The translations under genes were made by a program, and so were the position numbers. DNA of 14,773 bases from CAZEER01 sp964511215 (GTDB taxonomy: Bacteria > Fidelibacterota > Marinisomatia > Marinisomatales > UBA1611): contig CAZEER010000058.1 in assembly GCA_964511215.1 (NCBI GenBank), positions 1 through 14,773 on the forward strand. The letters run 5' to 3'. Below are positions 1 to 7,530 of this stretch, one piece after another; the first letter of the stretch is position 1; the number at the start of each line of letters is the position of its first letter. Below the pieces are notes generated by a model, which had not been told where the DNA came from, ran no database searches, and saw nothing but the letters and a program-made list of their open reading frames with translations.

Positions 1-196
1 TTGCAGCAGCCACAAATACATAATCTGGTTTTTCTTTTAAAAAAAATAATTTTGTCTTTTCTTGATTTATTAAATTCAATTCTCTACGAGTCCTTTTTAT
101 GATATTACTATATCCATTTTTTTCAAGAACCCTAATTATAGCCGATCCCACCATTCCTTTATGACCGGCTACATAAATTTTTGAACTCTTTTCCAT
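1..196 (-). CDS. fcl: GDP-L-fucose synthase, N-terminal part (cut by window edge)
   Basis: Only the first 65 codons are inside the window; the frame stays open to base 1. The visible protein begins MEKSSKIYVAGHKGMVGSA, with a Rossmann NADP-binding GxxGxxG motif (G11, G14, G17). The GHKGMVGSA form is typical of GDP-4-keto-6-deoxy-D-mannose 3,5-epimerase/4-reductase (WcaG/Fcl). The visible part ends in PDYVFVAAA, matching the beta strand just before the family's usual KVGGI segment. This cytoplasmic enzyme makes GDP-L-fucose from the product of GDP-mannose 4,6-dehydratase. The gene for that dehydratase ends at this start in a TAATG overlap (stop and start share one base), so the two are probably translationally coupled. 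The catalytic Ser-Tyr-Lys residues lie outside the window and cannot be checked. Confidence 0.9.
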   Translation of the reverse strand, partial: MEKSSKIYVAGHKGMVGSAIIRVLEKNGYSNIIKRTRRELNLINQEKTKLFFLKEKPDYVFVAAA

Positions 197-1236
197 TAAT
201 AGCCTCTTTTTTTTATTTTCTCCAAATCTGCCTTCACCATAATCTTAATTAAATTTTCAAGATTGGTTTTTGGAGCCCACTTTAGCCCTTTTTTTGCCTT
301 AGATGAATCTCCAACAAGGACATCAACTTCAGTCGGTCTAAAATATTTAGGGTTAACTCTAACAACCTTATTCCCTGAAGAGTCATCTATTCCTACTTCG
401 TTTACACCACTACCAGACCACCTTATTTTTATGCCTAACTCCTTAAATGTCAAATATACAAACCTCCTAACAGTGTTAGTCTCTCCGGTAGCAAGAACAT
501 AATCATCTGGTTTATCCTGTTGCAATATTTTCCACATTCCTTCACAGTATTCTGGAGCAAACCCCCAATCTCTTTTGGCATTAAGGTTCCCTAATATTAA
601 TTCAGACTGAAAACCTTCTTTAATTCTACAAGCCCCTCTTGTTATTTTCCGGGTAACAAAAGTTTCGCCTCTGCGAGGTGACTCATGGTTAAACAATATT
701 CCATTACAAGCGAATAAATTATAGGCTTCCCGATAATTTACAATAATCCAGTAGGCATAAAGTTTTGCAACACCATATGGTGAGCGTGGATAAAAAGGAG
801 TATCCTCTTTCTGAGGTGTTTCTATAACCTTACCAAACAATTCACTTGTTGATGCCTGATAAAACTTGGTATTAATTCTAGTTTCTTTAATTGCATCTAA
901 AAAACGTAGAGTACCTAAAGCATCTACTTGAGTTGTATAATCTGGGATATCAAAAGAAACCTTAACATGACTTTGCGCAGCAAGATTATAAATTTCATCA
1001 GGTTGAATCTTCTCTAATAATCTATTTAAATTGCTCGCATCAGTTACATCACCATGATGAAAAAAAAACCTATCCCTGTACCGATCATCATTAATAATAT
1101 GATCTATTCTTCCAGTATTAAAGCTACTACTGCGCCTAATAAGACCATGGACTTCATAACCTTTGTCAAGCAATAATTCTAAAAGATAAGACCCATCTTG
1201 ACCAGTTACTCCCGTGATAAGTGCTTTTTTATTCAT
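196..1236 (-). CDS. gmd: GDP-mannose 4,6-dehydratase
   Basis: A 346-residue extended short-chain dehydrogenase that converts GDP-D-mannose to GDP-4-dehydro-6-deoxy-D-mannose in the cytoplasm. Visible signatures are the nucleotide-binding motif GVTGQDG at residues 9-15, the RR(S)SSFNT segment near 34-41, the active-site STSELFG (T130, E132) and YGVAK (Y154, K158). The GMD-specific NHESPRRGETFVTRKI block near 183-198 and the RDWGFAPEY and YFRPTEVD segments follow. At 346 residues it is slightly shorter than the E. coli enzyme (about 373), but no core motif is missing. The ATG at 1236 lies 7 bases after the stop of the upstream acetyltransferase; no Shine-Dalgarno sequence is visible. The downstream partner is GDP-L-fucose synthase, which makes GDP-L-fucose the likely end product rather than rhamnose or perosamine. 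Confidence 0.97.
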   Translation of the reverse strand: MNKKALITGVTGQDGSYLLELLLDKGYEVHGLIRRSSSFNTGRIDHIINDDRYRDRFFFHHGDVTDASNLNRLLEKIQPDEIYNLAAQSHVKVSFDIPDYTTQVDALGTLRFLDAIKETRINTKFYQASTSELFGKVIETPQKEDTPFYPRSPYGVAKLYAYWIIVNYREAYNLFACNGILFNHESPRRGETFVTRKITRGACRIKEGFQSELILGNLNAKRDWGFAPEYCEGMWKILQQDKPDDYVLATGETNTVRRFVYLTFKELGIKIRWSGSGVNEVGIDDSSGNKVVRVNPKYFRPTEVDVLVGDSSKAKKGLKWAPKTNLENLIKIMVKADLEKIKKRGY

Positions 1237-1243
1237 TTATAAA

Positions 1244-1744
1244 TTATTTTATTCTATTACCTTTTTTATCAACTCTACCAACTATTCTCCCTGGATTACC
1301 AACAACCAATGCATAATCAGGAACATCTTTTGTAACGACTGCTCCTGAACCAATAAATGCATATTTCCCTACTGTTATTCCACATATAATGGTGGCATTT
1401 GCCCCAATACTTGCAGATTTTTTAATTAATGTTTTCACATAAAATTTACTCCCGCGTTGAGGAAATTCCGATCTAGGTAATTTTATATTGGTAAATACCA
1501 TAGATGGCCCGCAGAACACATAATCTTCAAGTTCTACACCTTCATAAACAGAAACATTATTCTGTATCTTAACATGGTTACCAATAACCACATTATTCCC
1601 AATATTGACATTTTGGCCTATTATGCAATGCTTTCCAATACTGCTTCCTGACTGCACATGAGAGAAGTGCCATATTTTACTCCCTTTTCCGATGGAGACA
1701 TTCTCATCTATGTAAGAAGATTCGTGAAAAAAATATTCTTTCAT
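1244..1744 (-). CDS. wbpD: UDP-2-acetamido-3-amino-2,3-dideoxyglucuronate N-acetyltransferase, WbpD-like
   Basis: A 166-residue left-handed beta-helix acyltransferase with many hexapeptide turns (IGKGSK, IGQNVNIGNN, IGNHVKIQNN, IGSGAVVTKDVP). It closely follows the Pseudomonas WbpD pattern: WHFSHV, GQNVNIGN, KIQNNVSVYEGV, FCGPSMVFTN, then IGANATIICG and the C-terminal VVGNPGRIVG. In that family the enzyme transfers acetyl from acetyl-CoA to the 3-amino group of the UDP sugar. It lacks the longer C-terminal tail of P. aeruginosa WbpD (about 191 residues). It sits 8 bases after the Gfo/Idh/MocA dehydrogenase and follows the aminotransferase, which supports the last step of a diacetamido-sugar pathway. 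Other 3-amino sugars could be the substrate, because hexapeptide acetyltransferases share much of this fold. Confidence 0.88.
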   Translation of the reverse strand: MKEYFFHESSYIDENVSIGKGSKIWHFSHVQSGSSIGKHCIIGQNVNIGNNVVIGNHVKIQNNVSVYEGVELEDYVFCGPSMVFTNIKLPRSEFPQRGSKFYVKTLIKKSASIGANATIICGITVGKYAFIGSGAVVTKDVPDYALVVGNPGRIVGRVDKKGNRIK

Positions 1745-1752
1745 GATTATTA

Positions 1753-2709
1753 TTATTTAATTAGTTGACTGGTTTCCACTAATATCTTTACAACATCAAG
1801 GCCATGGTGCATATTAGCAATTTTGGGTTTTTCATTGTTCAAATGTTTGATAAAATATTCCAGTTCAGCAATTAATGGCATTTTCTTCTTGTAAGGTATC
1901 CACTCCACAGGTCCATCTATCTTTTCGGGGATACCGCTGGCTAAATCAATCTTCTTAGAATAAAGTTTCAATGGGTTGCCTTCTAATGAATCTTCAAAAG
2001 AGATCATTGCCTCTGAGCCTATTACAACAAAACGATGTTCTTTAAAAGGATGCAGCCAACTAACAAAAATATGGCCCTCCACTCCATTATCGTATTCAAT
2101 ATGTGTCAATGTTGAATCAGGAATTCCCTGTTGTAAAAAAGTACTGCCTGTTGCCTGAATATTTTTTGGGAAAGAATCTGTTAAAAATTGGAAAATTGCA
2201 ATATCATGCGGAGCAAGGCTCCAAAATACATTCTCTTCAGTACGTATTTTCCCTAAATTTAATCTATTGCTATACATGTATTGCAGTTTACCAATTTTTC
2301 CATTGTCTATCATTTCTTTAAGTTTCATTATTGCTGGATGAAATAGAAGAACATGACCAACCATAAGGTTAATATTATATTGGGTTGCCAATGCAATTAA
2401 CTCTTCTGCATCAGGTACATTTAAAGTCATAGGCTTCTCTACAAGGACATGTTTCCCAGTTTTAATAATTTTTTTTGCAATTTTAAAATGTGTCTCCGCT
2501 GGAGTTGCAATTGTAAACCCATCAAAGTTTTCTTGTAAAGCTAAATCTAAATCAGGATAACATATAACATCAGGATAACTATCATTAAAGGAAGCTAATA
2601 TGTTTTTATCTGGCTCAACTATACCTTTTAATGCCCCTAATTGATAAAGGCTTTTAATGTGATTTTTTCCCCAATAGCCAGCGCCTACTACACATATTCG
2701 TTTATTCAT
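1753..2709 (-). CDS. Gfo/Idh/MocA oxidoreductase, UDP-sugar 3-dehydrogenase (WbpB/WlbA or GnnA type)
   Basis: A 318-residue NAD(P)-dependent oxidoreductase. The N-terminal Rossmann motif GAGYWG is at residues 9-14, the family EKP motif (E91, K92, P93) follows, and a conserved APHDI segment (H168, D169) falls in the C-terminal substrate domain. Placed between a WbpE-like aminotransferase and a WbpD-like acetyltransferase, it most likely oxidises the 3-OH of UDP-GlcNAcA, or of UDP-GlcNAc, to a 3-keto sugar. The sequence is not the short classical WbpB type (which begins GAAGYIAPRH); the GYWGKN form is the one I associate with GnnA-like and related proteins, so the exact substrate is open. The start ATG lies inside the aminotransferase gene (8-base overlap), which argues for coupled expression. 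Confidence 0.85.
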   Translation of the reverse strand: MNKRICVVGAGYWGKNHIKSLYQLGALKGIVEPDKNILASFNDSYPDVICYPDLDLALQENFDGFTIATPAETHFKIAKKIIKTGKHVLVEKPMTLNVPDAEELIALATQYNINLMVGHVLLFHPAIMKLKEMIDNGKIGKLQYMYSNRLNLGKIRTEENVFWSLAPHDIAIFQFLTDSFPKNIQATGSTFLQQGIPDSTLTHIEYDNGVEGHIFVSWLHPFKEHRFVVIGSEAMISFEDSLEGNPLKLYSKKIDLASGIPEKIDGPVEWIPYKKKMPLIAELEYFIKHLNNEKPKIANMHHGLDVVKILVETSQLIK

Positions 2710-3817
2710 TATTTAAAATCTCTAATATTTTATCTTGTTGTTCTTCATGCAAATAAGGATGCATTGGAATAGAAAATATCTGCCCTGCAATCTTCTCTGC
2801 AATAGGGAAATCACCTATTTTATAATTCAATTTACTAAAAACACCTTGTAGATGAAGTGGAATCCTATAATAAATCATATTTGGTATATTTGCTTTTGTC
2901 AAATTAGACATTACAACCTCTCTTGCAGCAATAGACTCTGCTAGAATAGAAAATTGTGCCCATGAAGATTGATACTCATTGGGAATGATTGGTTTTTGCA
3001 ACTTAGTATTTAAATTATTTCTGTAATAATCTGCAACATTATTACGGAGTATAAGCTCATCATTAAAAATTTCTAGTTTTTCCAAAAGAATTGCTGCTTG
3101 AATAGTGTCAAGTCTTCCATTAATTCCAATTCTAATATTGTCATATTTATCTGAGCCACTGCCATGTATTTTAATGGACTCCATTTTTTGTGCAAGGTCA
3201 GCATCATTCGTAAAAATAGCCCCACCATCTCCATAACACCCTAAAGGCTTCGCAGGAAAAAAACTTGTTGAAGCTACATTACCAAATGAACCTGCTTTTA
3301 TTCCTCTAATTGAGCTACCAAAACTTTGCGCTGCATCTTCAATAATAAATAGATCATATTTTTTTGCGACTTCTTTTATTAAACGATATCTCGCAGGTAA
3401 ACCAAAAATATCAACAGGGATAATCGCCTTAGGATCTAAACCTTTATTTTTTGCTAATTGTACAGCATCTTCAATTTTACTTGGGTCGATATTGAATGTA
3501 CTCGGATAAATATCTGCAAAAACAGGTTCTGCTCCAAGCAGAGCAATCACTTCAGCAGTCGCAATATAAGTAAAAGGAGTCGTAATAACTGCATCACCTA
3601 CACCAATTCCTTTAGCCATAAGAGGAATCAGTAGCGCATCTGTACCTGAGGAACAAGAAATGCAATTTTTAACACCAATATAATCAGCAAGTTTATTTTC
3701 AAGCTCTAATACCTCTGGACCATTAATATATTTACCATGATCTAAGACAGTTTCAATGCGCCTATTTATCCTATCTCGAATACGCGCCTGCTGTGTTCTC
3801 AAATCTATAAATTGCAT
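2702..3817 (-). CDS. wbpE: PLP aminotransferase of the DegT/DnrJ/EryC1 family, WbpE-like
   Basis: A 371-residue sugar aminotransferase strongly resembling WbpE, the UDP-3-keto-GlcNAcA transaminase that uses L-glutamate and PLP. It opens with the family's FIDLRTQQARI, followed by KYINGPEV and the SCSSGTDAL cofactor-phosphate segment near residues 54-62. EDAAQSFG carries D161 and Q164, which contact PLP. SFFPAKPLGCYGDGGA carries the Schiff-base lysine K190. NGRLDTIQAAIL and a SIPMHPYL C-terminal block complete the match. Length is normal for the family. The ATG at 3817 lies 58 bases after the LhgO stop, the widest gap in the window. With glutamate as donor, each cycle releases 2-oxoglutarate, which links this enzyme to the dehydrogenase downstream and LhgO upstream. 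Confidence 0.93.
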   Translation of the reverse strand: MQFIDLRTQQARIRDRINRRIETVLDHGKYINGPEVLELENKLADYIGVKNCISCSSGTDALLIPLMAKGIGVGDAVITTPFTYIATAEVIALLGAEPVFADIYPSTFNIDPSKIEDAVQLAKNKGLDPKAIIPVDIFGLPARYRLIKEVAKKYDLFIIEDAAQSFGSSIRGIKAGSFGNVASTSFFPAKPLGCYGDGGAIFTNDADLAQKMESIKIHGSGSDKYDNIRIGINGRLDTIQAAILLEKLEIFNDELILRNNVADYYRNNLNTKLQKPIIPNEYQSSWAQFSILAESIAAREVVMSNLTKANIPNMIYYRIPLHLQGVFSKLNYKIGDFPIAEKIAGQIFSIPMHPYLHEEQQDKILEILNNE

Positions 3818-3827
3818 CTTTATTTAT

Positions 3828-3857
3828 ATTATAATAACAGGATTTACTTAGTGAAAA
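3828..3857 (-). promoter_or_regulatory. weak sigma70-like promoter candidate before the wbpE-like gene
   Basis: In the 58-base gap after lhgO, the minus strand reads TTTTCA (3857-3852), an 18-base spacer, then a perfect TATAAT (3833-3828) ending 10 bases before the ATG at 3817. The -10 match is exact, the -35 matches 4 of 6. It would give an almost leaderless transcript. In DNA this AT-rich such a match can arise by chance, and this phylum may use a different promoter consensus. Confidence 0.2.
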
Positions 3858-3875
3858 TACTAGACTGTGAAATAA

Positions 3876-5069
3876 TTAACTAATATTAGAACTATAAAGT
3901 TCCTTAATATACATTCCAATTGAAAATGCACTAGTCGCAGCAGGGGATGGTGCATTAAGAACGTGAATCATATTATGGGTGTTCTGTATTCTAAAATCAT
4001 CAATTAATCTTCCGTTAGGGCTAAGTGCTTGTGCTCTAACGCCAGCTGGACTTTCATAAATATCATCCGCTTTGATGGATGGCACTAAAACCTGTAATGA
4101 TTTTAAAAATACACTTTTAAAAATTGATCTATAATATTCTTTCATACCTGTTGACCAATATTTATAAGACATAAACCAAAAACCCGGATATGACAAATAA
4201 TCCCACATATCCCTCAAGTTAATATTTAATTTCAAATATCCTTCTCTAGCAAAAGCCAATACTGCATTGGGGCCAGCTTCTATGCCCCCATTAATTGTAC
4301 GTGTAAAATGGACTCCAAGAAAAGGGTAACGAGGATCAGGAACTGGATATATTAAATTTTTTACAAGATAACGAGCATCTTTTTTTAACATATAATATTC
4401 TCCCCTAAATGGAACTATTCGAGATGACCTTTTTAATCCTGCCATTTCAGAAATCTTATCTGAAAATAATCCTGCGCAATTTATTAAAAATTTAGTTTCG
4501 AACTCAGAGCTATCAGTCCGAATTACCAAATCTTTATTTTTACTATTAATGTCACATACTTCTGAACCAGTAACTATTCTACCATTTATAGAAATCAATT
4601 CAGCTAGTTTTTTACATACATCTAAATAATTAATTATACCAGTTTCAGGACAATAAATTGCCTTTTCACCAACGGAATATGATTCATAATCAGAAATTTC
4701 ATCTTTCTGAATTAATTTTAAACCTTGAATCCCATTTTGTTGCCCACGTAACAATAGAGCATTTAAAGCAGTTAATTCTTTTTTTGTGCTTGCGATAATT
4801 AATTTCCCACACATTTCATAGTCTATATCATGTGTATTACAGAAAGTCTTTAATAAATCAATACCATATCTGCAATTTTTTGCTTTCATTGATCCAGGTT
4901 TATAATAGATACCTGAATGAATTACCCCGCTATTATGACCAGTCTGATGAGATGATATCGTATTTTCTTTTTCTATAAGTAATAATTTTTTATCTGGGTA
5001 TGCTAACATTATTTGGTAAGCTGTTGAAAGACCTATAATACCTCCACCAATAACAACTATATCATACAT
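3876..5069 (-). CDS. lhgO: L-2-hydroxyglutarate oxidase (FAD-dependent)
   Basis: A 397-residue FAD-dependent oxidoreductase of the DAO family that closely follows E. coli LhgO (YgaF). The N-terminal FAD motif GGGIIG is at residues 8-13, with the LhgO-specific HQTGHNSGVIHSGIYYKPGS at 41-60. Further matches are PFRGEYYML, IYPVPDPRYPFLGVHFTR, GPNAVLAFAREGY, an AGVRAQALSPNG block near 342-353 and NAPSPAATSAF near 372-382. The known enzyme oxidises L-2-hydroxyglutarate to 2-oxoglutarate and passes electrons to the membrane quinone pool. Genes of this family are usually near central metabolism genes; here it sits inside a nucleotide-sugar operon, directly upstream of WbpE/WbpB/WbpD-like genes. That suggests it disposes of the L-2-hydroxyglutarate formed when a WbpB-type enzyme reoxidises NADH with 2-oxoglutarate (inference). 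It starts 47 bases after the UDP-glucuronate decarboxylase stop. Confidence 0.93.
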   Translation of the reverse strand: MYDIVVIGGGIIGLSTAYQIMLAYPDKKLLLIEKENTISSHQTGHNSGVIHSGIYYKPGSMKAKNCRYGIDLLKTFCNTHDIDYEMCGKLIIASTKKELTALNALLLRGQQNGIQGLKLIQKDEISDYESYSVGEKAIYCPETGIINYLDVCKKLAELISINGRIVTGSEVCDINSKNKDLVIRTDSSEFETKFLINCAGLFSDKISEMAGLKRSSRIVPFRGEYYMLKKDARYLVKNLIYPVPDPRYPFLGVHFTRTINGGIEAGPNAVLAFAREGYLKLNINLRDMWDYLSYPGFWFMSYKYWSTGMKEYYRSIFKSVFLKSLQVLVPSIKADDIYESPAGVRAQALSPNGRLIDDFRIQNTHNMIHVLNAPSPAATSAFSIGMYIKELYSSNIS

Positions 5070-5116
5070 TTAAAATTCTTATTATTGTTTATCAACCATC
5101 AATAATTACAAATCAC

Positions 5117-6064
5117 TCAAACCATCTTTTTAAAATATTCAATAGTACTCAATAAACCAGTCCTCAATTTAACATTAGGCTCCCAATCTAATTTTTCTTT
5201 AACTAAATCGATATTAGGTTGCCGTTGTTTTGGATCATCTTCAGGAAGTGGAAAATGAACAATCTTTGCTTTCGATTTAGTTAATTCTATTACCATCTCT
5301 GCAAGTTCATAAATTTTAAATTCATCAGGGTTACCCAGATTAACAGGACCTGTAAAATCATTATCTGAATTCATAAATAATATAATCCCATCTATTAGAT
5401 CATCAACGTAACAAAAACTACGAGTCTGCAAACCATCTCCGTAAATAGAGATATCTTTGTTTTGCAAGGCTTGAACAATAAAATTACTTACTACTCTTCC
5501 ATCATTTAAATCCATTTTCGGACCATATGTATTAAATATTCTTGCAACTTTAATATTTACTTTGTGTTGCCTGTGATAATCAAAAAATAAAGTTTCAGCA
5601 CATCGCTTACCTTCATCATAGCATGATCGTATTCCTATAGGGTTAACCCTACCCCAATATGATTCATCTTGTGGGTGAATTTCTGGATCGCCATACACCT
5701 CAGATGTAGATGCCTGGAATATCTTAGCATTGACTCTCTTTGCTAATCCAAGCATATTTATTGCTCCATGAACCGATGTTTTTATTGTTTGGACAGGATC
5801 ATACTGATAATGAACAGGAGACGCAGGACAGGCGAGATTATAAATCTCATCTATTTCAACATATAATGGAAATGTAACATCATGACGAATTAATTCAAAA
5901 TTAGGATGATTTACTAAATGCTTAATATTATCTTTAGTTCCTGTAAAATAATTATCTACACAAATAACATCAGACCCCTCGTTTAATAATCTTTCACAAA
6001 GATGGGAACCCAAAAATCCAGTCCCACCAGTTACCAGAGATCTTTTTTTATTTTTTTGATTCAT
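5117..6064 (-). CDS. uxs: UDP-glucuronate decarboxylase (UDP-xylose synthase)
   Basis: A 315-residue extended SDR enzyme converting UDP-glucuronate to UDP-D-xylose and CO2 using bound NAD+. The Rossmann motif GGTGFLG is at residues 13-19. The strongly diagnostic UXS segment NLACPASPVHYQYDP spans 76-90. The active site shows STSEVYGD (T120, S121, E122) and the Y149/K153 pair in SCYDEGKR. RIFNTYGP and the RSFCYVDDL block follow. Length fits bacterial UXS, which lacks the N-terminal membrane anchor of animal enzymes. Its start lies 14 bases after the Ig/DUF5684 gene, so it opens the sugar module with no room for its own intergenic promoter. The substrate-making UDP-glucose 6-dehydrogenase is not in the window. 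Confidence 0.95.
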   Translation of the reverse strand: MNQKNKKRSLVTGGTGFLGSHLCERLLNEGSDVICVDNYFTGTKDNIKHLVNHPNFELIRHDVTFPLYVEIDEIYNLACPASPVHYQYDPVQTIKTSVHGAINMLGLAKRVNAKIFQASTSEVYGDPEIHPQDESYWGRVNPIGIRSCYDEGKRCAETLFFDYHRQHKVNIKVARIFNTYGPKMDLNDGRVVSNFIVQALQNKDISIYGDGLQTRSFCYVDDLIDGIILFMNSDNDFTGPVNLGNPDEFKIYELAEMVIELTKSKAKIVHFPLPEDDPKQRQPNIDLVKEKLDWEPNVKLRTGLLSTIEYFKKMV

Positions 6065-6078
6065 AAAATTTTATCAAT

Positions 6079-7530
6079 CTAACTCTTTGGTTTTATATAT
6101 TGCGCTTTCCCAAAAGCAAGCACAGGATAAAAAATAGGCGGTAATAAAATTAGACCAACTGCAAAAATTATTTTTTTCCCAAATAATTTTGAAACATCTA
6201 ATGCAGATATAATGTGTCCTAAAGGTAGAAAAATATAAATAGCAATCCACCAAGCAGGTTTTCCAGCAATTTTAGTAAAAATAAATATATTAAAAAATGG
6301 GATTAAGGCTTTCCAACCTGCTTGCCCAGCCTTATTAAAAATCATAAACCAAGAAATCCAAACTAATAAAACAGACAAACTTAAAACTGATAACATTATG
6401 ATTGCCAACAACCCAAAATCGCTCGTTCCACCAGATTTAGATTTTATTTTTTTATTTTTAGTTTGCTTAGCCTTGCGACTGGATTCCCCTTGCAAAGATC
6501 CAACCGTCTGCACTTTAAATTCTAATGGTGGTTGCATATCTAATTCTACTTGACTACCATCACTTGTTTCATCGATAGTCTCTCCAATATTCCCCGCCTT
6601 ATCTTTATAATCCAGTTTAAAAGGTATTACTCCTTGGGAATCAGATTCAGTAAATACATGATAAAATTCAAATTTTAGATCTTCTTCTCTTAACAACTTC
6701 CCATCTGTATTATTAATAATAACATTTAATTCTTTAATATATTCAGAAGAAATAAATCTAAGAAAAACTGAATCGCCTTTAACTGCTAGTGACTTATCAT
6801 AAGTATTATTAGTATATAAATTAATTTCAGTCAATTCTGGCAAAGTACCATCCATAGTAATTACCGAACTATCAGTCGCTACAGAGACTGAAGCAGCTGG
6901 ATTACCAGCCAAGTCAGAATAATTTATTTCGAAATTTATTTGCCCATCATCCGTATCGTTAGCATGGTAAACTAACATCCAAGACTTTCCAACTCCTACG
7001 GCATTATCATTGTATTCACCATTGATTATAAACTCCGGTTTTTTTATTGGTTCACTTGTGTTTAACTGAAATGTTATTGAATCATCTGGCATAACTAATG
7101 ATTTATTTACATTTGATGAAATAACCTTTAAATCAACAAGGGTTGGCAAAACCTCATCAATTGTTAAAATACTATCACTCACAGATCCATTAATGCTATT
7201 CCCAGCCCTATCCCAAACTGTAGCTTTGAATTGCGCTTTACCTCCTTCACTGAATCCAGCCATTTTTTCAAAAATTTCCGCATCAACCGAAACCTGTTTT
7301 AGATCGTCTACATCACCTTCATCAATTTGGAAAGGTTCACCCATTTGGTTAAAAGATTTTCCACCATCAAAACTAACTTCTATTTGAATCCTTCCACCAA
7401 CAAGAGTCTCATCTTCGGCAATCGGAACACCTACAGTTACATCAGTTGCCAAACTATTCCAATAAATAATCGACTCTTCTTGACTAAATAAAATAGAAAA
7501 CATAAAAATCAGGACTATATAATTTTTCAT
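6079..7530 (-). CDS. exported protein with three Ig-like repeats and a C-terminal DUF5684-type membrane domain
   Basis: 483 residues from the ATG at 7530. I chose this start because it forms an ATGA overlap with the TPR gene stop and has a GGAG seven bases upstream; a GTG two codons earlier is too close to that site. Signal peptide 1-16 (SILFS then Q17). Three Ig-like units of about 100 residues follow, near 20-125, 126-228 and 229-332. Each closes with a DxAGN turn (WDRAGN, YSDLAGN, YKDKAGN) and a terminal (T/E)(I/M/L)D strand, as in bacterial Ig-like repeats. A very basic linker (352-366) precedes a hydrophobic segment at 371-397. The rest (about 405-478) is hydrophobic, with WKALIPFFNIF, AGKPAWW and KLFGKK matching the DUF5684 type often seen in small membrane proteins. 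It ends the envelope module. Function unknown. Confidence 0.75.
   Translation of the reverse strand: MKNYIVLIFMFSILFSQEESIIYWNSLATDVTVGVPIAEDETLVGGRIQIEVSFDGGKSFNQMGEPFQIDEGDVDDLKQVSVDAEIFEKMAGFSEGGKAQFKATVWDRAGNSINGSVSDSILTIDEVLPTLVDLKVISSNVNKSLVMPDDSITFQLNTSEPIKKPEFIINGEYNDNAVGVGKSWMLVYHANDTDDGQINFEINYSDLAGNPAASVSVATDSSVITMDGTLPELTEINLYTNNTYDKSLAVKGDSVFLRFISSEYIKELNVIINNTDGKLLREEDLKFEFYHVFTESDSQGVIPFKLDYKDKAGNIGETIDETSDGSQVELDMQPPLEFKVQTVGSLQGESSRKAKQTKNKKIKSKSGGTSDFGLLAIIMLSVLSLSVLLVWISWFMIFNKAGQAGWKALIPFFNIFIFTKIAGKPAWWIAIYIFLPLGHIISALDVSKLFGKKIIFAVGLILLPPIFYPVLAFGKAQYIKPKS

Noticed and set aside
263..502. Plus-strand open frame of 79 codons opposite gmd
   Set aside because: It lies wholly within the well-supported dehydratase gene and has no recognisable motif; it is a shadow frame.
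1976..2321. Two overlapping plus-strand open frames opposite the Gfo/Idh/MocA gene
   Set aside because: No homology signal, and they fall inside a conserved enzyme on the other strand.
5081..5106. Inverted repeat ATTATTG/CAATAAT in the gap before lhgO, as a terminator
   Set aside because: Seven base pairs with one GC pair and a 12-base loop, no following T-run on the minus strand; too weak.
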